Shown in pieces: positions 1 through 9,330 of a stretch of DNA of 64,000 nt (positions are counted from its first letter, which is position 1; every line of letters begins with the position of its first letter). The position numbers and the translations under genes were made by a program. The stretch is from Flavobacteriales bacterium. GTDB taxonomy: Bacteria; Bacteroidota; Bacteroidia; Flavobacteriales_F; PHOS-HE28. The notes under the pieces are model-generated. The model searched no databases, was not told the origin of the DNA, and worked only from the letters and a program-made list of their open reading frames with translations. The stretch spans positions 1,798,001 to 1,862,000 of the forward strand of contig JADJQW010000002.1 in the NCBI GenBank assembly GCA_016712535.1, given 5' to 3'.

Positions 1-959
1 TCGCGCAAGCCGCTCTGCAGCGCTTTAGTGATCTGCCAGAGCTTCTGGCTCAGCTCCGGCCGCGTGCGGATCATCTCCAAGCGCTTGAGGGCACCGATCA
101 CCACGGGCATGGGCAGGCTCTTGGCGAAGGTCTGGCTGCGCATGTTGTAGCGCAGGTACATGATCACATCCTCTGGCCCGCTCACAAAGGCGCCGATCGT
201 GGCCATGGCCTTGGCGAACGTTCCGAAGTACACATCCACTTGGTCCTGCACGCCTTGGGCATCGGCCGTGCCTCGACCATCGCGGCCCACCATGCCGAAG
301 CCGTGGGCATCGTCAACGAAGAGGCGGAAGTTGTACTTCGCCTTGCGCTCCACGATCTCCTTCAGCTTGCCTTGGTCACCGGCCATGCCGAAGACGCCCT
401 CGGTCATCACCATGATGCCGCCGCCGGTCTGTTCCACCACCTTGCGAGCGTTCTCGAGCTGCTTGTCAAGGCTGGCCATGTCGTTGTGCTGGAACACGAA
501 GCGCTTGCCCATGTGCAGGCGGGCGCCATCGATCATGCAGGCGTGGCACTCACTGTCGTACACGAGCACGTCGTGGCGGCTCAAGAGGGCCTCGATGGCG
601 CTCATGCATCCTTGGTATCCGTAGTTCAGGAGGAAGGTGTCCTCCTTGCCCATGAACTCGCTGAGCTCATCCTCCAATTGCTCGTGATACTTGGTCTGGC
701 CGCTCATCATTCGGGCGCCCATGGGGTAGGCCATGCCCCAGTCCTTGGCGGCTTGGGCATCCACGGCCCTGATCTCCGGGTGGTTGGCCAGGCCCAGGTA
801 ATTGTTCAGGCTCCAGACCAGCACGGGCTTGCCGCGGAAGGTCATGTGCGGGCCGAGCTCGCCTTCGAGCTTGGGGAAGCTGAAATAGCCATGGCTGTCC
901 TTGGCGTGGCGGCCGATATGGCCCAGGTCCTTGCGGAGCTTGTCGAAGATGTCGTTCAT
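1..959 (-). CDS. Alpha-oxoamine synthase family PLP enzyme (SPT/KBL-like), 3' end outside window
   Basis: The 319 visible residues read as a fold-type I PLP enzyme of the alpha-oxoamine synthase family, which condenses an amino acid with an acyl-CoA (serine palmitoyltransferase, 2-amino-3-ketobutyrate CoA ligase, 8-amino-7-oxononanoate synthase). Visible marks are the N-terminal SLNNYLGLANHPE, the MGARMMSG stretch, the VDDAHGFG aspartate that pairs with the PLP ring, and GTFAKAMATIGAF, whose lysine (about residue 250) should form the Schiff base. The start is the ATG at 957-959. A TACATTTG box with TTG 18 bp upstream precedes it. It is transcribed away from bamD. The long version with KLEGELGP near the N-terminus matches a Flavobacteria-wide paralogue often annotated only as an aminotransferase class I/II; the exact substrate (serine and palmitoyl-CoA versus glycine and acetyl-CoA) cannot be told. 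The stop lies left of the window. Confidence 0.9.
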   Translation of the reverse strand, partial: MNDIFDKLRKDLGHIGRHAKDSHGYFSFPKLEGELGPHMTFRGKPVLVWSLNNYLGLANHPEIRAVDAQAAKDWGMAYPMGARMMSGQTKYHEQLEDELSEFMGKEDTFLLNYGYQGCMSAIEALLSRHDVLVYDSECHACMIDGARLHMGKRFVFQHNDMASLDKQLENARKVVEQTGGGIMVMTEGVFGMAGDQGKLKEIVERKAKYNFRLFVDDAHGFGMVGRDGRGTADAQGVQDQVDVYFGTFAKAMATIGAFVSGPEDVIMYLRYNMRSQTFAKSLPMPVVIGALKRLEMIRTRPELSQKLWQITKALQSGLR

Positions 960-979
960 GGGGCTTGGGAAAAGCTGGC

Positions 980-1008
980 CAAATGTAACGGGCTCCCTTT
1001 GGGGCCAA
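980..1008 (-). promoter_or_regulatory. Bacteroidota-type promoter of the alpha-oxoamine synthase gene
   Basis: On the minus strand TTTG (ending at 1006) is followed after 18 nt by TACATTTG (987-980), a perfect TAnnTTTG -7 element with a TTG -33 element, as known for Bacteroidota sigma-A. The -7 box ends 20 nt before the ATG. Confidence 0.6.
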
Positions 1009-1058
1009 AGGATGTTGATCAGGAGCTTTCAACCGTCTGGCGGTGAAGGGCCTGCGCC

Positions 1059-1066
1059 TATATTCG
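1059..1066 (+). promoter_or_regulatory. TATATTCG -7-like element of bamD
   Basis: TATATTCG fits the TAnnTT(T/C)G pattern seen before many genes here; it ends 12 nt before the ATG chosen for bamD, implying a very short leader. No clear -33 TTG was seen. Confidence 0.4.
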
Positions 1067-1078
1067 CGCCCCGCTCGC

Positions 1079-1969
1079 ATGACCTGTTCCACAGGCCCCC
1101 GCAATCCTTCACGGCTTTCGCTGTTCTGGGCATCCGCTCTGGGCGGTGCGCTGTGGCTCTTTCTCGGGCTTGCCGGAGGCACCACGCTCACAGGCTGCAG
1201 CGAGTTCAATCGGGCGCTGAAGGCTCCAGGTGATTCGGCCGGGATGGCCTTGAAGCAGCGCGTAGCGCGGAAGTACTACGACAAGCGCTCCTACGACAGG
1301 GCCATCCCGCTGCTCGAGGAGATGATCATGCTGAAGCGCGGCACCTCGGATTTCGAGGAGATCTCTTACCTGCATGCGAAGTCGCATTACTTGATGAAGG
1401 ACTACACGATGGCGTCCTATTTCCTGGAGAATTACGTGCGCACCTTTCCGGCTGGGCAGCATGCCGAGGAGTGCGCTTTCCTTGACGCCATCTGCTACAA
1501 CAATAACAGCCCCAATTACGAGCTCGATCAGACGGATACGCGCACGGCCATCGACCGTTTCCAGCTTTTCCTGGTGCGGTTCCCGAACACCAGCTTGCGC
1601 GACAGCACGAATAACATGATTGACCTTTTGCGGTCGAAGCTCGAGGTGAAGGCCTATCACGCCGCCGAGCAGTATTTCCACATGCGCCAGTACCAGGGCG
1701 CCAGCATGGCCTTCAAGGAGTTCATGCGGCAATTCCCCAACAGCGACTATCGTGAGGACGCGATGCTGCGAATCCTCCAGTCCGACCATTCGCTCGCCCT
1801 GAACAGCATCGAGGCCAAGCGCGCCGAACGGATCCAGGAAGCCTTGCGGGCATATCGTAATTTCGCCGACGCCTATCCGGCCAGTGTTGAGCGCGACCAG
1901 GCCGAACGGCTGCGCAAGGACCTGGAAGACGAACTTGAAAAGACCACGAAGACCACACCCGTACCATGA
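1079..1969 (+). CDS. bamD: Outer membrane assembly lipoprotein BamD
   Basis: This is the TPR-type lipoprotein of the BAM complex that helps insert beta-barrel proteins into the outer membrane. The 296-residue product starts at the ATG at 1079 (an upstream in-frame GTG at 1043 is less likely), has a hydrophobic signal segment ending in the lipobox TLTGC, then alpha-helical TPR-like repeats typical of the family (YDKRSYDRAIPLLEE, YYLxxY-like and NYYNN-like segments, FxxFMRQFPNSDYREDA). The length is slightly above the 260-280 usual for the family, mostly in the N-terminus. It overlaps the next gene by four bases (ATGA), so translational coupling to the omega-like subunit is likely. The bamD-rpoZ-coaBC-porD-recN order is a conserved Flavobacteria arrangement, which supports the call. 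Confidence 0.92.
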   Translation: MTCSTGPRNPSRLSLFWASALGGALWLFLGLAGGTTLTGCSEFNRALKAPGDSAGMALKQRVARKYYDKRSYDRAIPLLEEMIMLKRGTSDFEEISYLHAKSHYLMKDYTMASYFLENYVRTFPAGQHAEECAFLDAICYNNNSPNYELDQTDTRTAIDRFQLFLVRFPNTSLRDSTNNMIDLLRSKLEVKAYHAAEQYFHMRQYQGASMAFKEFMRQFPNSDYREDAMLRILQSDHSLALNSIEAKRAERIQEALRAYRNFADAYPASVERDQAERLRKDLEDELEKTTKTTPVP

Positions 1970-2319
1970 GCAATAAGCCCACCACCGCAGCCAAGACCAC
2001 CATCACGCGCGACGTCGCCAAGCTCGACCTCGAGACCGGCAACGTGTATGAGTCCGTGGCCCTCCTCGGCAAGCGCGCTGACCAGATCAGCGTGCGCATC
2101 AAGGAAGAATTGAGCACCAAGCTCGAGGAGTTCGCCATGAGCGGCGAGAACCTCGAAGAAGTGTATGAGAACCGCGAGCAGATCGAGGTGAGCAAGCACT
2201 ACGAGCGCATGCCCAAGCCCGGCGCGCTTGCGATCCAGGAGCTCCAGGAAGGCAAGCTCTACTGGCGCCGTGGTGGGGAAGAGGCTCCCGCCATCGAGCC
2301 AACGGCTCCCAAGGCCTGA
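1966..2319 (+). CDS. rpoZ: DNA-directed RNA polymerase omega/Rpb6-like subunit
   Basis: This 117-residue protein belongs to the Rpb6/omega family that stabilises the RNA polymerase core. It shows the family signature with the start of the domain at NVYESVALLGKRADQI and the downstream KLEEF segment followed by the YENREQIEVSKHYERMPKP stretch that is characteristic for Bacteroidota members. The C-terminal 15 residues are a low-complexity Pro/Ala tail. Its ATG overlaps the bamD stop codon (ATGA), and coaBC follows 23 bp downstream, so the three genes look like one transcription unit. Confidence 0.9.
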   Translation: MSNKPTTAAKTTITRDVAKLDLETGNVYESVALLGKRADQISVRIKEELSTKLEEFAMSGENLEEVYENREQIEVSKHYERMPKPGALAIQELQEGKLYWRRGGEEAPAIEPTAPKA

Positions 2320-2342
2320 TCAGGCCACCATCCTCCGCACCC

Positions 2343-3554
2343 GTGGAGAACCGCCTGAACCGGAAGGTGCTGCTCGGCGTCACGGGCGGCATTGCTGCAT
2401 ACAAGTCGGCGCAGCTCACGCGGCTGCTGGTCAAGGCTGGCTGCGAGGTGCAGGTGCTGATGACACCTTCTGCCCACGATTTCGTCACTCCGCTGACCTT
2501 GGCCACGCTGAGCAAGCGGCCCGTGCTCACGGACTTGTTCTTGCGCGACGGCAGCGGCGCCTGGAATGACCATGTTCATCTGGCGCAATGGGCCGATGCG
2601 CTGGTGATTGCCCCTGCCACGGCCAACACGGTCGGTAAGATGGCCCATGGCCTTTGCGATAACCTCCTGCTGGCCGTTTGGCTGAGCATGCCGAATGACA
2701 GGCCGGTATTCGTGGCTCCGGCCATGGACCTGGAGATGCTGAAGGATTCCGCATCGCAGGCCAACCTGGACCTTCTGCGTGAGCGCGGCGCTCGTGTGAT
2801 CGGTCCCGAAAGCGGTGAGTTGGCAAGCGGCCTGATGGGCGAAGGGCGCATGAGTGAGCCGGAGGCGATCGTATCCGCGATGCACGATGCCCTCGTTGGC
2901 AATGGAAAGCTGAATGGCAAGCGCATGCTGGTGACCGCCGGCGGAACGCAGGAGGCCATCGACCCCGTGCGCTTCATCGGCAACCGCAGCAGTGGCAAGA
3001 TGGGATTCGCCATTGCGGAGGAAGCAGCCTTGCGCGGTGCTCAGGTGGAGCTGGTCTCGGGCCCGGTTGAGTTGAAGCTCGATCGCCCGGGCATCACGCG
3101 GACCGATGTGATCGCCGCAGCGGACATGGCCGCGGCCTGCAGGGCCCTCGCCCCGAATGCGGATGCTGTGATCATGTGCGCCGCTGTCGCTGATTACCGC
3201 CCCGTGAACGCAGCCGATGGCAAGCTCAAGAAGAAGGATGCTCCGCTGCAGATCGCCTTGGAGCCCACCGAGGACATCCTCGGTTGGATGGGCGCCAACA
3301 AGACCAACGGCCAGCGGCTCGTGGGCTTCGCGCTCGAGACCGACAACGAATTGGCGAACGCGACGGATAAGCTGGTGCGCAAGAAAGTCGATCTGCTCGT
3401 GCTCAACAGCCTCCGCGATGCGGGCGCCGGTTTCGGCACCGACACCAACAAGATCACCATGCTCGTACCGGGCAAGGATCCGATGGCCCTTCCGTTGATG
3501 AGCAAGCGCGAAGCCGCTCGCGCTATCTTGGACCGCCTCGAAGAACTGCTCTGA
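2343..3554 (+). CDS. coaBC: Bifunctional phosphopantothenoylcysteine decarboxylase / phosphopantothenate-cysteine ligase
   Basis: CoaBC makes 4'-phosphopantothenoylcysteine and decarboxylates it to 4'-phosphopantetheine in coenzyme A synthesis. The 403-residue protein has the FMN-binding CoaC half (VTGGIAAYKSAQLTRLL at the N-terminus, the catalytic His in NDHVHLAQWADALVIAPATA, then NTVGKMAHGLCDNLL) and the CoaB ligase half from about residue 190 (VTAGGTQEAIDPVRFIGNRS, SSGKMGFAIA, the MCAAVADYRP segment, and the KLKKKD lysine motif). The length is normal. Translation appears to start at a GTG (2343); no ATG lies in frame before the conserved KVLLGVTGG. It sits between rpoZ and the DUF4835 gene with 3 bp to the latter. 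Confidence 0.95.
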   Translation: MENRLNRKVLLGVTGGIAAYKSAQLTRLLVKAGCEVQVLMTPSAHDFVTPLTLATLSKRPVLTDLFLRDGSGAWNDHVHLAQWADALVIAPATANTVGKMAHGLCDNLLLAVWLSMPNDRPVFVAPAMDLEMLKDSASQANLDLLRERGARVIGPESGELASGLMGEGRMSEPEAIVSAMHDALVGNGKLNGKRMLVTAGGTQEAIDPVRFIGNRSSGKMGFAIAEEAALRGAQVELVSGPVELKLDRPGITRTDVIAAADMAAACRALAPNADAVIMCAAVADYRPVNAADGKLKKKDAPLQIALEPTEDILGWMGANKTNGQRLVGFALETDNELANATDKLVRKKVDLLVLNSLRDAGAGFGTDTNKITMLVPGKDPMALPLMSKREAARAILDRLEELL

Positions 3555-3557
3555 ACC

Positions 3558-4451
3558 ATGCTTCGCCACGCCTTCCTACTGCTCTTGCTCCTGCCACACG
3601 CGCTCCGCGCCCAGGAATTCAATTGCCAAGTGAGCGTGATCGCTCCGCAGATCGCCCAAGCGCAGACCGGCGTGGTGCGGAGCATGGAACTCGCCATCAA
3701 GGAGTTCTTCAATGTGCGGCGCTTCACCAATTACAACTACGCGCCCGCCGAACGCGTCGACATCAACCTGCTGCTCACCATCAGCAACCAGCCCGCACCC
3801 GACCGCTTCGAGGGCACCTTGCAGGTGATTTACGCGCGGCCCGTCTTCGGTTCGGATTACAATAGCCCGATACTCGACTTGGTCGATGAGCAAGTGAAGT
3901 TCAACTTCCTGGAGAACACCCAGATCGAGTTCTCCCCCGACCGCTACATCAACAACCTCAGTTCACTGCTCGGCTTCTACGCCTACTTCATCCTCGGCCT
4001 CGATGGCGATACCTATTCACCCTTGGGCGGAGCCGAGTTCTACACCCAGGCCCAGCAGGTGGTGAACAACGCGCAGAACAGCGGGGAGGACGGCTGGCGC
4101 GCATTCGAGGCGCAGCGCAACCGGTACTGGCTGCTCGATAACCAGCTGCAGCCCGTATTCCGGCCCCTGCGCGAGCTGCTCTACGACTACCACCGGCAGG
4201 GAATGGACACCATGACGGAAGACGCCGCCACTGCCCGCAGGAAGATCGCCGCGAGCATCGAGAAGCTCAAGACCGTGCACCAGGCCAAGCCCGCCAGCTA
4301 CAACCTGCAGGTGATCTTCAACGCCAAGTACCAGGAATTGGTGGAGCTCTTCAAGCCCGCCGATCCCGCCGAGAAGACCAAGCTCTTCAATACCCTGCAG
4401 ATCATCGACCCCGGGCACATCGGGCAGTACCAGAACATGATGCGAGGTTAG
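3558..4451 (+). CDS. DUF4835 family protein (PorD-like, type IX secretion)
   Basis: A 297-residue exported protein with signal peptide MLRHAFLLLLLLPHALRAQ. The mature part matches the DUF4835 family, with EFNCQVSV directly after the signal, the FFNxRxFTNYxY segment, QVIYARPVFGSDYNSP and the C-terminal ADPAEKTKLFNTLQIIDP. From memory, this family is now named type IX secretion system protein PorD in some annotation sets; its biochemical role is not established. The gene starts 3 bp after the coaBC stop and lies before recN, the position expected in Flavobacteria. The presence of many T9SS substrates in this window fits a secretion-related role. Confidence 0.88.
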   Translation: MLRHAFLLLLLLPHALRAQEFNCQVSVIAPQIAQAQTGVVRSMELAIKEFFNVRRFTNYNYAPAERVDINLLLTISNQPAPDRFEGTLQVIYARPVFGSDYNSPILDLVDEQVKFNFLENTQIEFSPDRYINNLSSLLGFYAYFILGLDGDTYSPLGGAEFYTQAQQVVNNAQNSGEDGWRAFEAQRNRYWLLDNQLQPVFRPLRELLYDYHRQGMDTMTEDAATARRKIAASIEKLKTVHQAKPASYNLQVIFNAKYQELVELFKPADPAEKTKLFNTLQIIDPGHIGQYQNMMRG

Positions 4452-4493
4452 GGCCGAGGCCTTGCAGGTAGTCGAGCTCACCGTTTTCGCCCC

Positions 4494-6146
4494 ATGCTCA
4501 CCCGTATCGCCATCACCAATTACCTGCTGATCGACTCCTTGGAGCTCGAATGGCAGCAGGGCCTCACGGCCATCACCGGTGAAACGGGCAGCGGCAAGAG
4601 CATCCTCATCGGAGCATTGGAGCTGGCCCTGGGCGCCCGAGCCGATGCTGGGCTTCTCCGCGACCCCAGCAAGCGATGCGCGATTGAACTGGAGCTTGAT
4701 CTCGTTGGCCTCGGCCTCGGATCGTGGTTCGCCACGAACGAATTGCCGTACGAGGAGAACGCATTGCTGCGGCGCCAGCTCGACCCCGGCGGTCGCTCCC
4801 GCGCCTTTGTGAACGATACGCCCGTTCGCCTCGAGCAACTGCGCGAACTGGGCGAGCGCCTCATCCACATCCACAGCCAGCACCACACGCTGTTGCTGAA
4901 CGATGCGCGCTTCCAACTCGGTCTGGTCGATCAATTGGCCGGTCAGGAAGGAGCCGTGAAGGAGCTTGGCGTCCTGTTCACCGATTGGCGCTCAGCCGGG
5001 CATGCATTGGATGAAGCCCGCGCCGAGCATCAGCGCGCGGTGGCCGAGGCCGACTTCGTGGGCTTCCAACTCGAGGAATTGGAACAAGCCGCCATCACCG
5101 AGGGGGAGCATTCGCGCATCGAGGACGAACTGCGCCTTGCGGAGCATGCCGGCGAGCGAGCCGAAGCCTATCGCGCCATCGAGGAAGGCGCGTCGGGGGA
5201 TCAAGGCGCGGCTGTGCTGTTGCAACGCTTGCGCGCCTTGGTCTCGAAGGCAGCGCGCATCGATCCGGTGCTTGCCGGACTGCTGCAACGCGTTGAGGGG
5301 GCGGCCATCGAATTGAAGGATGTGGGCGCAGAGGCCGCGCGGCTGGCCGCGTCGGTGGAAGTGGATCCCGGCCGTGCCGAAATGTTGCGCGACCGCATCG
5401 ACCTGCTCATCCGCTTGCAGCAGAAGCACCGCGCTCCGGATGAGGCCGGCTTGATCAATGTCCTCGCGGAGCTTCGCCAGCGCGCATCGGCCGTGGATGA
5501 CCTGAGCGAGCGATGCACAGCGCTGGAGAAGGAATCGCAGCGGCTCGCGGCTGCGTACGCGAAGGAGGCCAAGGCCATCTCATTGGCGCGCACCAAGGCC
5601 ATCAAGCCTTTGTCGAACAAGGTGGAAGCGCTGCTGCATCAGCTCGGCATGCCGCACGCCGTGTTCCAGTTCGATCACCGCACCGGAGAGCCTGGGCCCT
5701 ATGGCATCGATCAGGTGCGCGCGCTCTTCACCGCCAACAAGGACCGCGCGCCGGCACCCTTGGACAAGGTGGCCAGCGGGGGGGAACTGAGCCGTGTGAT
5801 GCTCGCGCTCATCTCATTGGCCGCCGGGTCGCGCGATCTGCCCGTTGTGGTCTTCGATGAGATCGATACCGGGGTGAGCGGCGAAGTGGCCGACCGTGTC
5901 GGGGCGCTGCTGTCGGCGATGGGGAAGGAGCGGCAAGTGATCGCCATCACCCATCTGCCGCAGATCGCGAGCAAGGCCTCGCATCATCTCCAGGTGACCA
6001 AGGATGCCGACGGCGATCGGGTTCGCACGGCGATCGCACCGCTGCGGCAGGAAGAGCGCGTGGAGGCCATCGCACGCATGCTCAGCGGGCGCAAGGTCAC
6101 GGAGCAGGCGCTGGAGAACGCGCGGGTGCTGCTGGAACAGCGTTAA
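4494..6146 (+). CDS. recN: DNA repair protein RecN
   Basis: RecN is an SMC-like ATPase acting at double-strand breaks. The 550-residue product carries the N-terminal Walker A GETGSGKS (about residues 29-36), the RecN-specific HSQHHTLLL segment near 125-133, a central coiled-coil with many Glu/Ala/Leu repeats (about 160-370), and the C-terminal ABC signature region SGGELSRVMLALISL followed by Walker B VVVFDEIDTGVSGEVADRVG and THLPQIAS. The length is normal for the family. The stop TAA overlaps the stop of the convergent gene inside the tetranucleotide TTAA at 6143-6146, so there is no room for a terminator between them. Confidence 0.96.
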   Translation: MLTRIAITNYLLIDSLELEWQQGLTAITGETGSGKSILIGALELALGARADAGLLRDPSKRCAIELELDLVGLGLGSWFATNELPYEENALLRRQLDPGGRSRAFVNDTPVRLEQLRELGERLIHIHSQHHTLLLNDARFQLGLVDQLAGQEGAVKELGVLFTDWRSAGHALDEARAEHQRAVAEADFVGFQLEELEQAAITEGEHSRIEDELRLAEHAGERAEAYRAIEEGASGDQGAAVLLQRLRALVSKAARIDPVLAGLLQRVEGAAIELKDVGAEAARLAASVEVDPGRAEMLRDRIDLLIRLQQKHRAPDEAGLINVLAELRQRASAVDDLSERCTALEKESQRLAAAYAKEAKAISLARTKAIKPLSNKVEALLHQLGMPHAVFQFDHRTGEPGPYGIDQVRALFTANKDRAPAPLDKVASGGELSRVMLALISLAAGSRDLPVVVFDEIDTGVSGEVADRVGALLSAMGKERQVIAITHLPQIASKASHHLQVTKDADGDRVRTAIAPLRQEERVEAIARMLSGRKVTEQALENARVLLEQR

Positions 6147-6862
6147 GGCAATTGCTGCGCCCGCGTATTCGTGGGCACGCTGCCGCCGATATTCACCAGG
6201 ATCGGGTCGCGGTCGTTGGGGTCTCCTATGTAACGCACCACGCCATCCATGTTCACATCCTCGCTGAAGTAGCCGCTCACTGTATTGGTGGGCACCGTGC
6301 CGCCGATGCGCACCAGGATCGGATCGCGGTCATTCGGGTCGCCGATGTAGGCCAGCTGGCTGCTGAAGTCGCTGTTGCCGGACCACATCACCAAGGTGCC
6401 GCTGAGGTCCTTGCGCGCTTCAGTGCCCCAGGTCGTGGTGGCCGCAGATGTGAAGTTGATGCTCAAGGGCAGAGCGCTGAGCGATTGCGCCGTGCCGGTC
6501 ATGATGCCCAGGTGGTTGCGGTGGCGCACCGCCACATAGTAGCTGCCCGGTGGCGCGTTCATCACCACGGCGCCGGTGCCATTCACTTCCACCACATCGC
6601 CGTCGCGTTGAAGCAGTGCTGCACGACTGGTGATGATGGTGGCCGGATTCGATGAACTGCGCAGCTCCACGACCACCCAGTCAACGATGGCGTTGCTGCC
6701 CGTGACCGAGAGCACGGGTGCCGTGGTTGATTCGCTGCCTCCACCATTGGTGAAGCCGTAGCCCAGCGCCGTGAAAGGCTGCACCAGCGGGATGATCCCC
6801 GCGCTGCGCAAGCCATCGTTCATCAAGCCGCCACCTGCGTACGGCCCTTCGAGCAGCACGCG
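6143..6862 (-). repeat. NDRDPIL C-terminal module, copy 1
   Basis: Protein-level repeat: from LEGPY to the terminal QQLP. Contains two NDRDPILV-IGG-PTNT units separated by an EDVNMDGVV calcium-loop-like motif. Copies 2 and 3 lie at 8611-9330 and 11325-12053. Confidence 0.8.
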
Positions 6863-8494
6863 CGGCGACACGCTCACGTTCTGCGGCGTGAAGGAGAACT
6901 TGAAGATGCGCGTGCTCCAGCTGGTGCTGGTGTTGAACTTGGCCGTGCCCCAGAAGCTCTGGTCGGCGGGGTCCACATCGAGCGAGTTGTAATCGCCATA
7001 GCGGTTGCTGGCGTTGCGGCTGGTGCCGGCCACGATACTGGTCTCGGCGAAGGTCATCTGCCCCAACGGATCGCTCGCATAGCGGCCGGTATAGCGGATG
7101 CTCGGAAAGACCGACGAACTGGAGACATTGTATGCCAGGCCCATGTCGCCATTGGCATTGATCGCGATGCTCGACATCCAGCGGTTGGCGGCATCGGGCG
7201 AGTAGGTGCCCTGCTGATGAATGCTCCACGGATTCGCCAGCGCGGTACGCCGCAATTCGTACCACCGCACTCCCGCGCGGTCGGTGCCGGTCACGTCGGT
7301 CACATGGCTGCAGGCAATGGCTTCGTGCGTACCGAGATTGCGATAGATCGCTCGGTTCATGATCACTTCGCGCAGGGGGTCGAGCCGTGTGGTGGTGCCG
7401 GGCTGCGGGATGCAGCTGAATGACAGGTAGCCGCAGAGCTCGGTTTCGAATGGCTGGGTGGCGAGCAGCACCGGTCCGGAGAGCACGGAGTTGGCGGGCG
7501 TGGTGAAATCGACCGTCAGCGACCACAGTTCGAGCCGGTCGTTGGGGATCGATGCACCCCAGCCGTCATCGGCCATGCGCATGAACATGCCGGGGGCACC
7601 GACCGGTGGAGCGGGGCCGCCATCGTGCGTGATTGGCGTGGTGGCCTGGAAGCCAATAGTCGGCACACCGGGCACCGTGAAGCGCTGCGCGGTGGCGCTG
7701 AGGCCCTGCAGCATCCGCGTGCGATCGAGCGCATAGGTGGCGGGCTGCGACTCATTGGTGGTGATCAGGTACATGGAGTTCCACACGCCGTACTTCGGAT
7801 AGTCGGGGAAGCTGGGCGCCGTGAAGCTGTAGGCATACCAAGTGCCTGTGGGGTCCGGCGAGGAGGAAACGGCCACGATCATGCGGTTGCCGCTGCTGCT
7901 GAACTCGCTCATGAGCCAGCGATCGGCGATCGCATCATAGAGCACGATGGGGTCGCCCAACCCGCTGTAGCTGCTGATGCCGCCGATGGCATTCACGAAG
8001 TTGTCCAGATAGACCTGTGCGCCGAGGGCCGTGCCGTTCTTGTCGTAGATGCGGAAATATGCGCCGCTGCCGCCATTGAGCATCTGGATCACGTGGTTCG
8101 GGCCAACATCAAGGCAGGGATCAGCCGGGTTCACGCTCGTGTAGCCCTGGCCATTGACGGTGATATCGAGCGCACGGTCCGTGTCCCGTTCGCCGAACTC
8201 ACGTTGCCAAGCGGGGTCATCGCCTATTGGGAGCGCATTCGGATTCACCTTCTGGTGCAAGCGCGATGCCTTCAGGCCTGGTGGCCTTCCGGTGCTGATG
8301 AGAAGTCCTTTCTCGTCGCGCACGGCCTCATTGGGGAAGGTGAGCGTGGAATCCCAATCGCGATAGGCGACGGTTTCACCGAAGAACACCATCTCCTGCA
8401 CCTCCGCGTTGCGGTACTCGTTGAAATCCTGAGCATTCAGGCTGCTCATTCCGGCAGCGAGGAAAGCGGAATGGAGCAATACGGTTCTGGACAT
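6143..8494 (-). CDS. Secreted beta-propeller-like protein with NDRDPIL C-terminal module
   Basis: A 783-residue exported protein; the ATG at 8494 (not the longer reading upstream) gives the signal peptide MSRTVLLHSAFLAAGMSSLNAQ. Residues about 90-540 resemble a secreted propeller-like family seen in many Bacteroidota, with DPIVLYDAIADRWLMSEFS, SSPDPTGTWYAYSF and FPDYPKYGVW stretches; I cannot assign an activity. The last roughly 240 residues (from RVLLEGPY) form a module shared with the next two genes upstream: an IVDWVVVELR strand, LLQRDGDVV, AVRHRNHLG, and two NDRDPIL repeats with a DVNMDG calcium-loop-like motif between them, ending in QQLP. No T9SS type A or B domain follows. It is the last gene of a three-gene minus-strand set, 116 bp after the protease gene. 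Confidence 0.85.
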   Translation of the reverse strand: MSRTVLLHSAFLAAGMSSLNAQDFNEYRNAEVQEMVFFGETVAYRDWDSTLTFPNEAVRDEKGLLISTGRPPGLKASRLHQKVNPNALPIGDDPAWQREFGERDTDRALDITVNGQGYTSVNPADPCLDVGPNHVIQMLNGGSGAYFRIYDKNGTALGAQVYLDNFVNAIGGISSYSGLGDPIVLYDAIADRWLMSEFSSSGNRMIVAVSSSPDPTGTWYAYSFTAPSFPDYPKYGVWNSMYLITTNESQPATYALDRTRMLQGLSATAQRFTVPGVPTIGFQATTPITHDGGPAPPVGAPGMFMRMADDGWGASIPNDRLELWSLTVDFTTPANSVLSGPVLLATQPFETELCGYLSFSCIPQPGTTTRLDPLREVIMNRAIYRNLGTHEAIACSHVTDVTGTDRAGVRWYELRRTALANPWSIHQQGTYSPDAANRWMSSIAINANGDMGLAYNVSSSSVFPSIRYTGRYASDPLGQMTFAETSIVAGTSRNASNRYGDYNSLDVDPADQSFWGTAKFNTSTSWSTRIFKFSFTPQNVSVSPRVLLEGPYAGGGLMNDGLRSAGIIPLVQPFTALGYGFTNGGGSESTTAPVLSVTGSNAIVDWVVVELRSSSNPATIITSRAALLQRDGDVVEVNGTGAVVMNAPPGSYYVAVRHRNHLGIMTGTAQSLSALPLSINFTSAATTTWGTEARKDLSGTLVMWSGNSDFSSQLAYIGDPNDRDPILVRIGGTVPTNTVSGYFSEDVNMDGVVRYIGDPNDRDPILVNIGGSVPTNTRAQQLP

Positions 8495-8610
8495 TCTGGT
8501 CAATGTGTTTTGAGTGCGCGAAAATCGCGGATCCGATCCGGACTTGGCAAGGTGATTCAACATGCAGAGCCTGAGCCTACGAATGTCCGTTGCCGCGCCT
8601 GCTCATTGCG

Positions 8611-9330
8611 TTAGGGCAGCTGTTGGACCCTTGTGTTCGTGGGCACGCTGCCACCGATGTTCACCAGGATGGGGTCGCGATCGTTGAGCGTGCCTGTGTA
8701 ACTGACCACGCCATCCATGTTCACATCCTCCAAGTAATAGCCGTTCACCGTGTTGGTTGGAACGCTGCCCCCGATGCGGACGAGGATCGGGTCCCGGTCG
8801 TTGGGGCTTCCGGTATAAGCGAGGGTGTTATCGGCGTTGCAGTTCCCGCTCCAAAGCACCTGCACCGCCCCAATGGCCTTACGCGCATCGGTGCCATAGG
8901 TGGTGGTGCCTGGCACGGTGAAGTCGACCACGGTGGCGGTGCCGCTGAGCGCGCGCGTCGTGGCGGTCATTGCGCCGAGGTGGTTCCGGTGCAGCACGGC
9001 CACATGGTAGTTGCCTGCAGGAGCTGTGAATGACACGGCGCTCGTCCCATCCATGTCAACCACATCGCCATCGCGCTGCACGAGTGCGCAACGCGTTGCG
9101 ATCACCGGATATCCTGCGGTCGCGTTCCGCAATTGCAGGAACACCCAATCGACGATGGCGTTATTGCCGGTGGTGCTCAGCACATTGGCATTGATGGTCT
9201 CCCCGCCGCTTCCGACATGCGTGAAGCTGAGCGCGGTGAAAGGCTCGGTTGCAGGGATCAGCGCTGCGGCACGCAATGCATCGCTCATGATCGGTCCGGT
9301 TCCGTATGGACCTTCAAGGAAGACCTTAGG
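8611..9330 (-). repeat. NDRDPIL C-terminal module, copy 2
   Basis: Same architecture as copy 1: KVFLEGPY, IVDWVFLQLR, LVQRDGDVV, AVLHRNHLG, then two NDRDPILV-IGGSVPTNT units around YYLEDVNMDG, ending QQLP. Confidence 0.8.
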
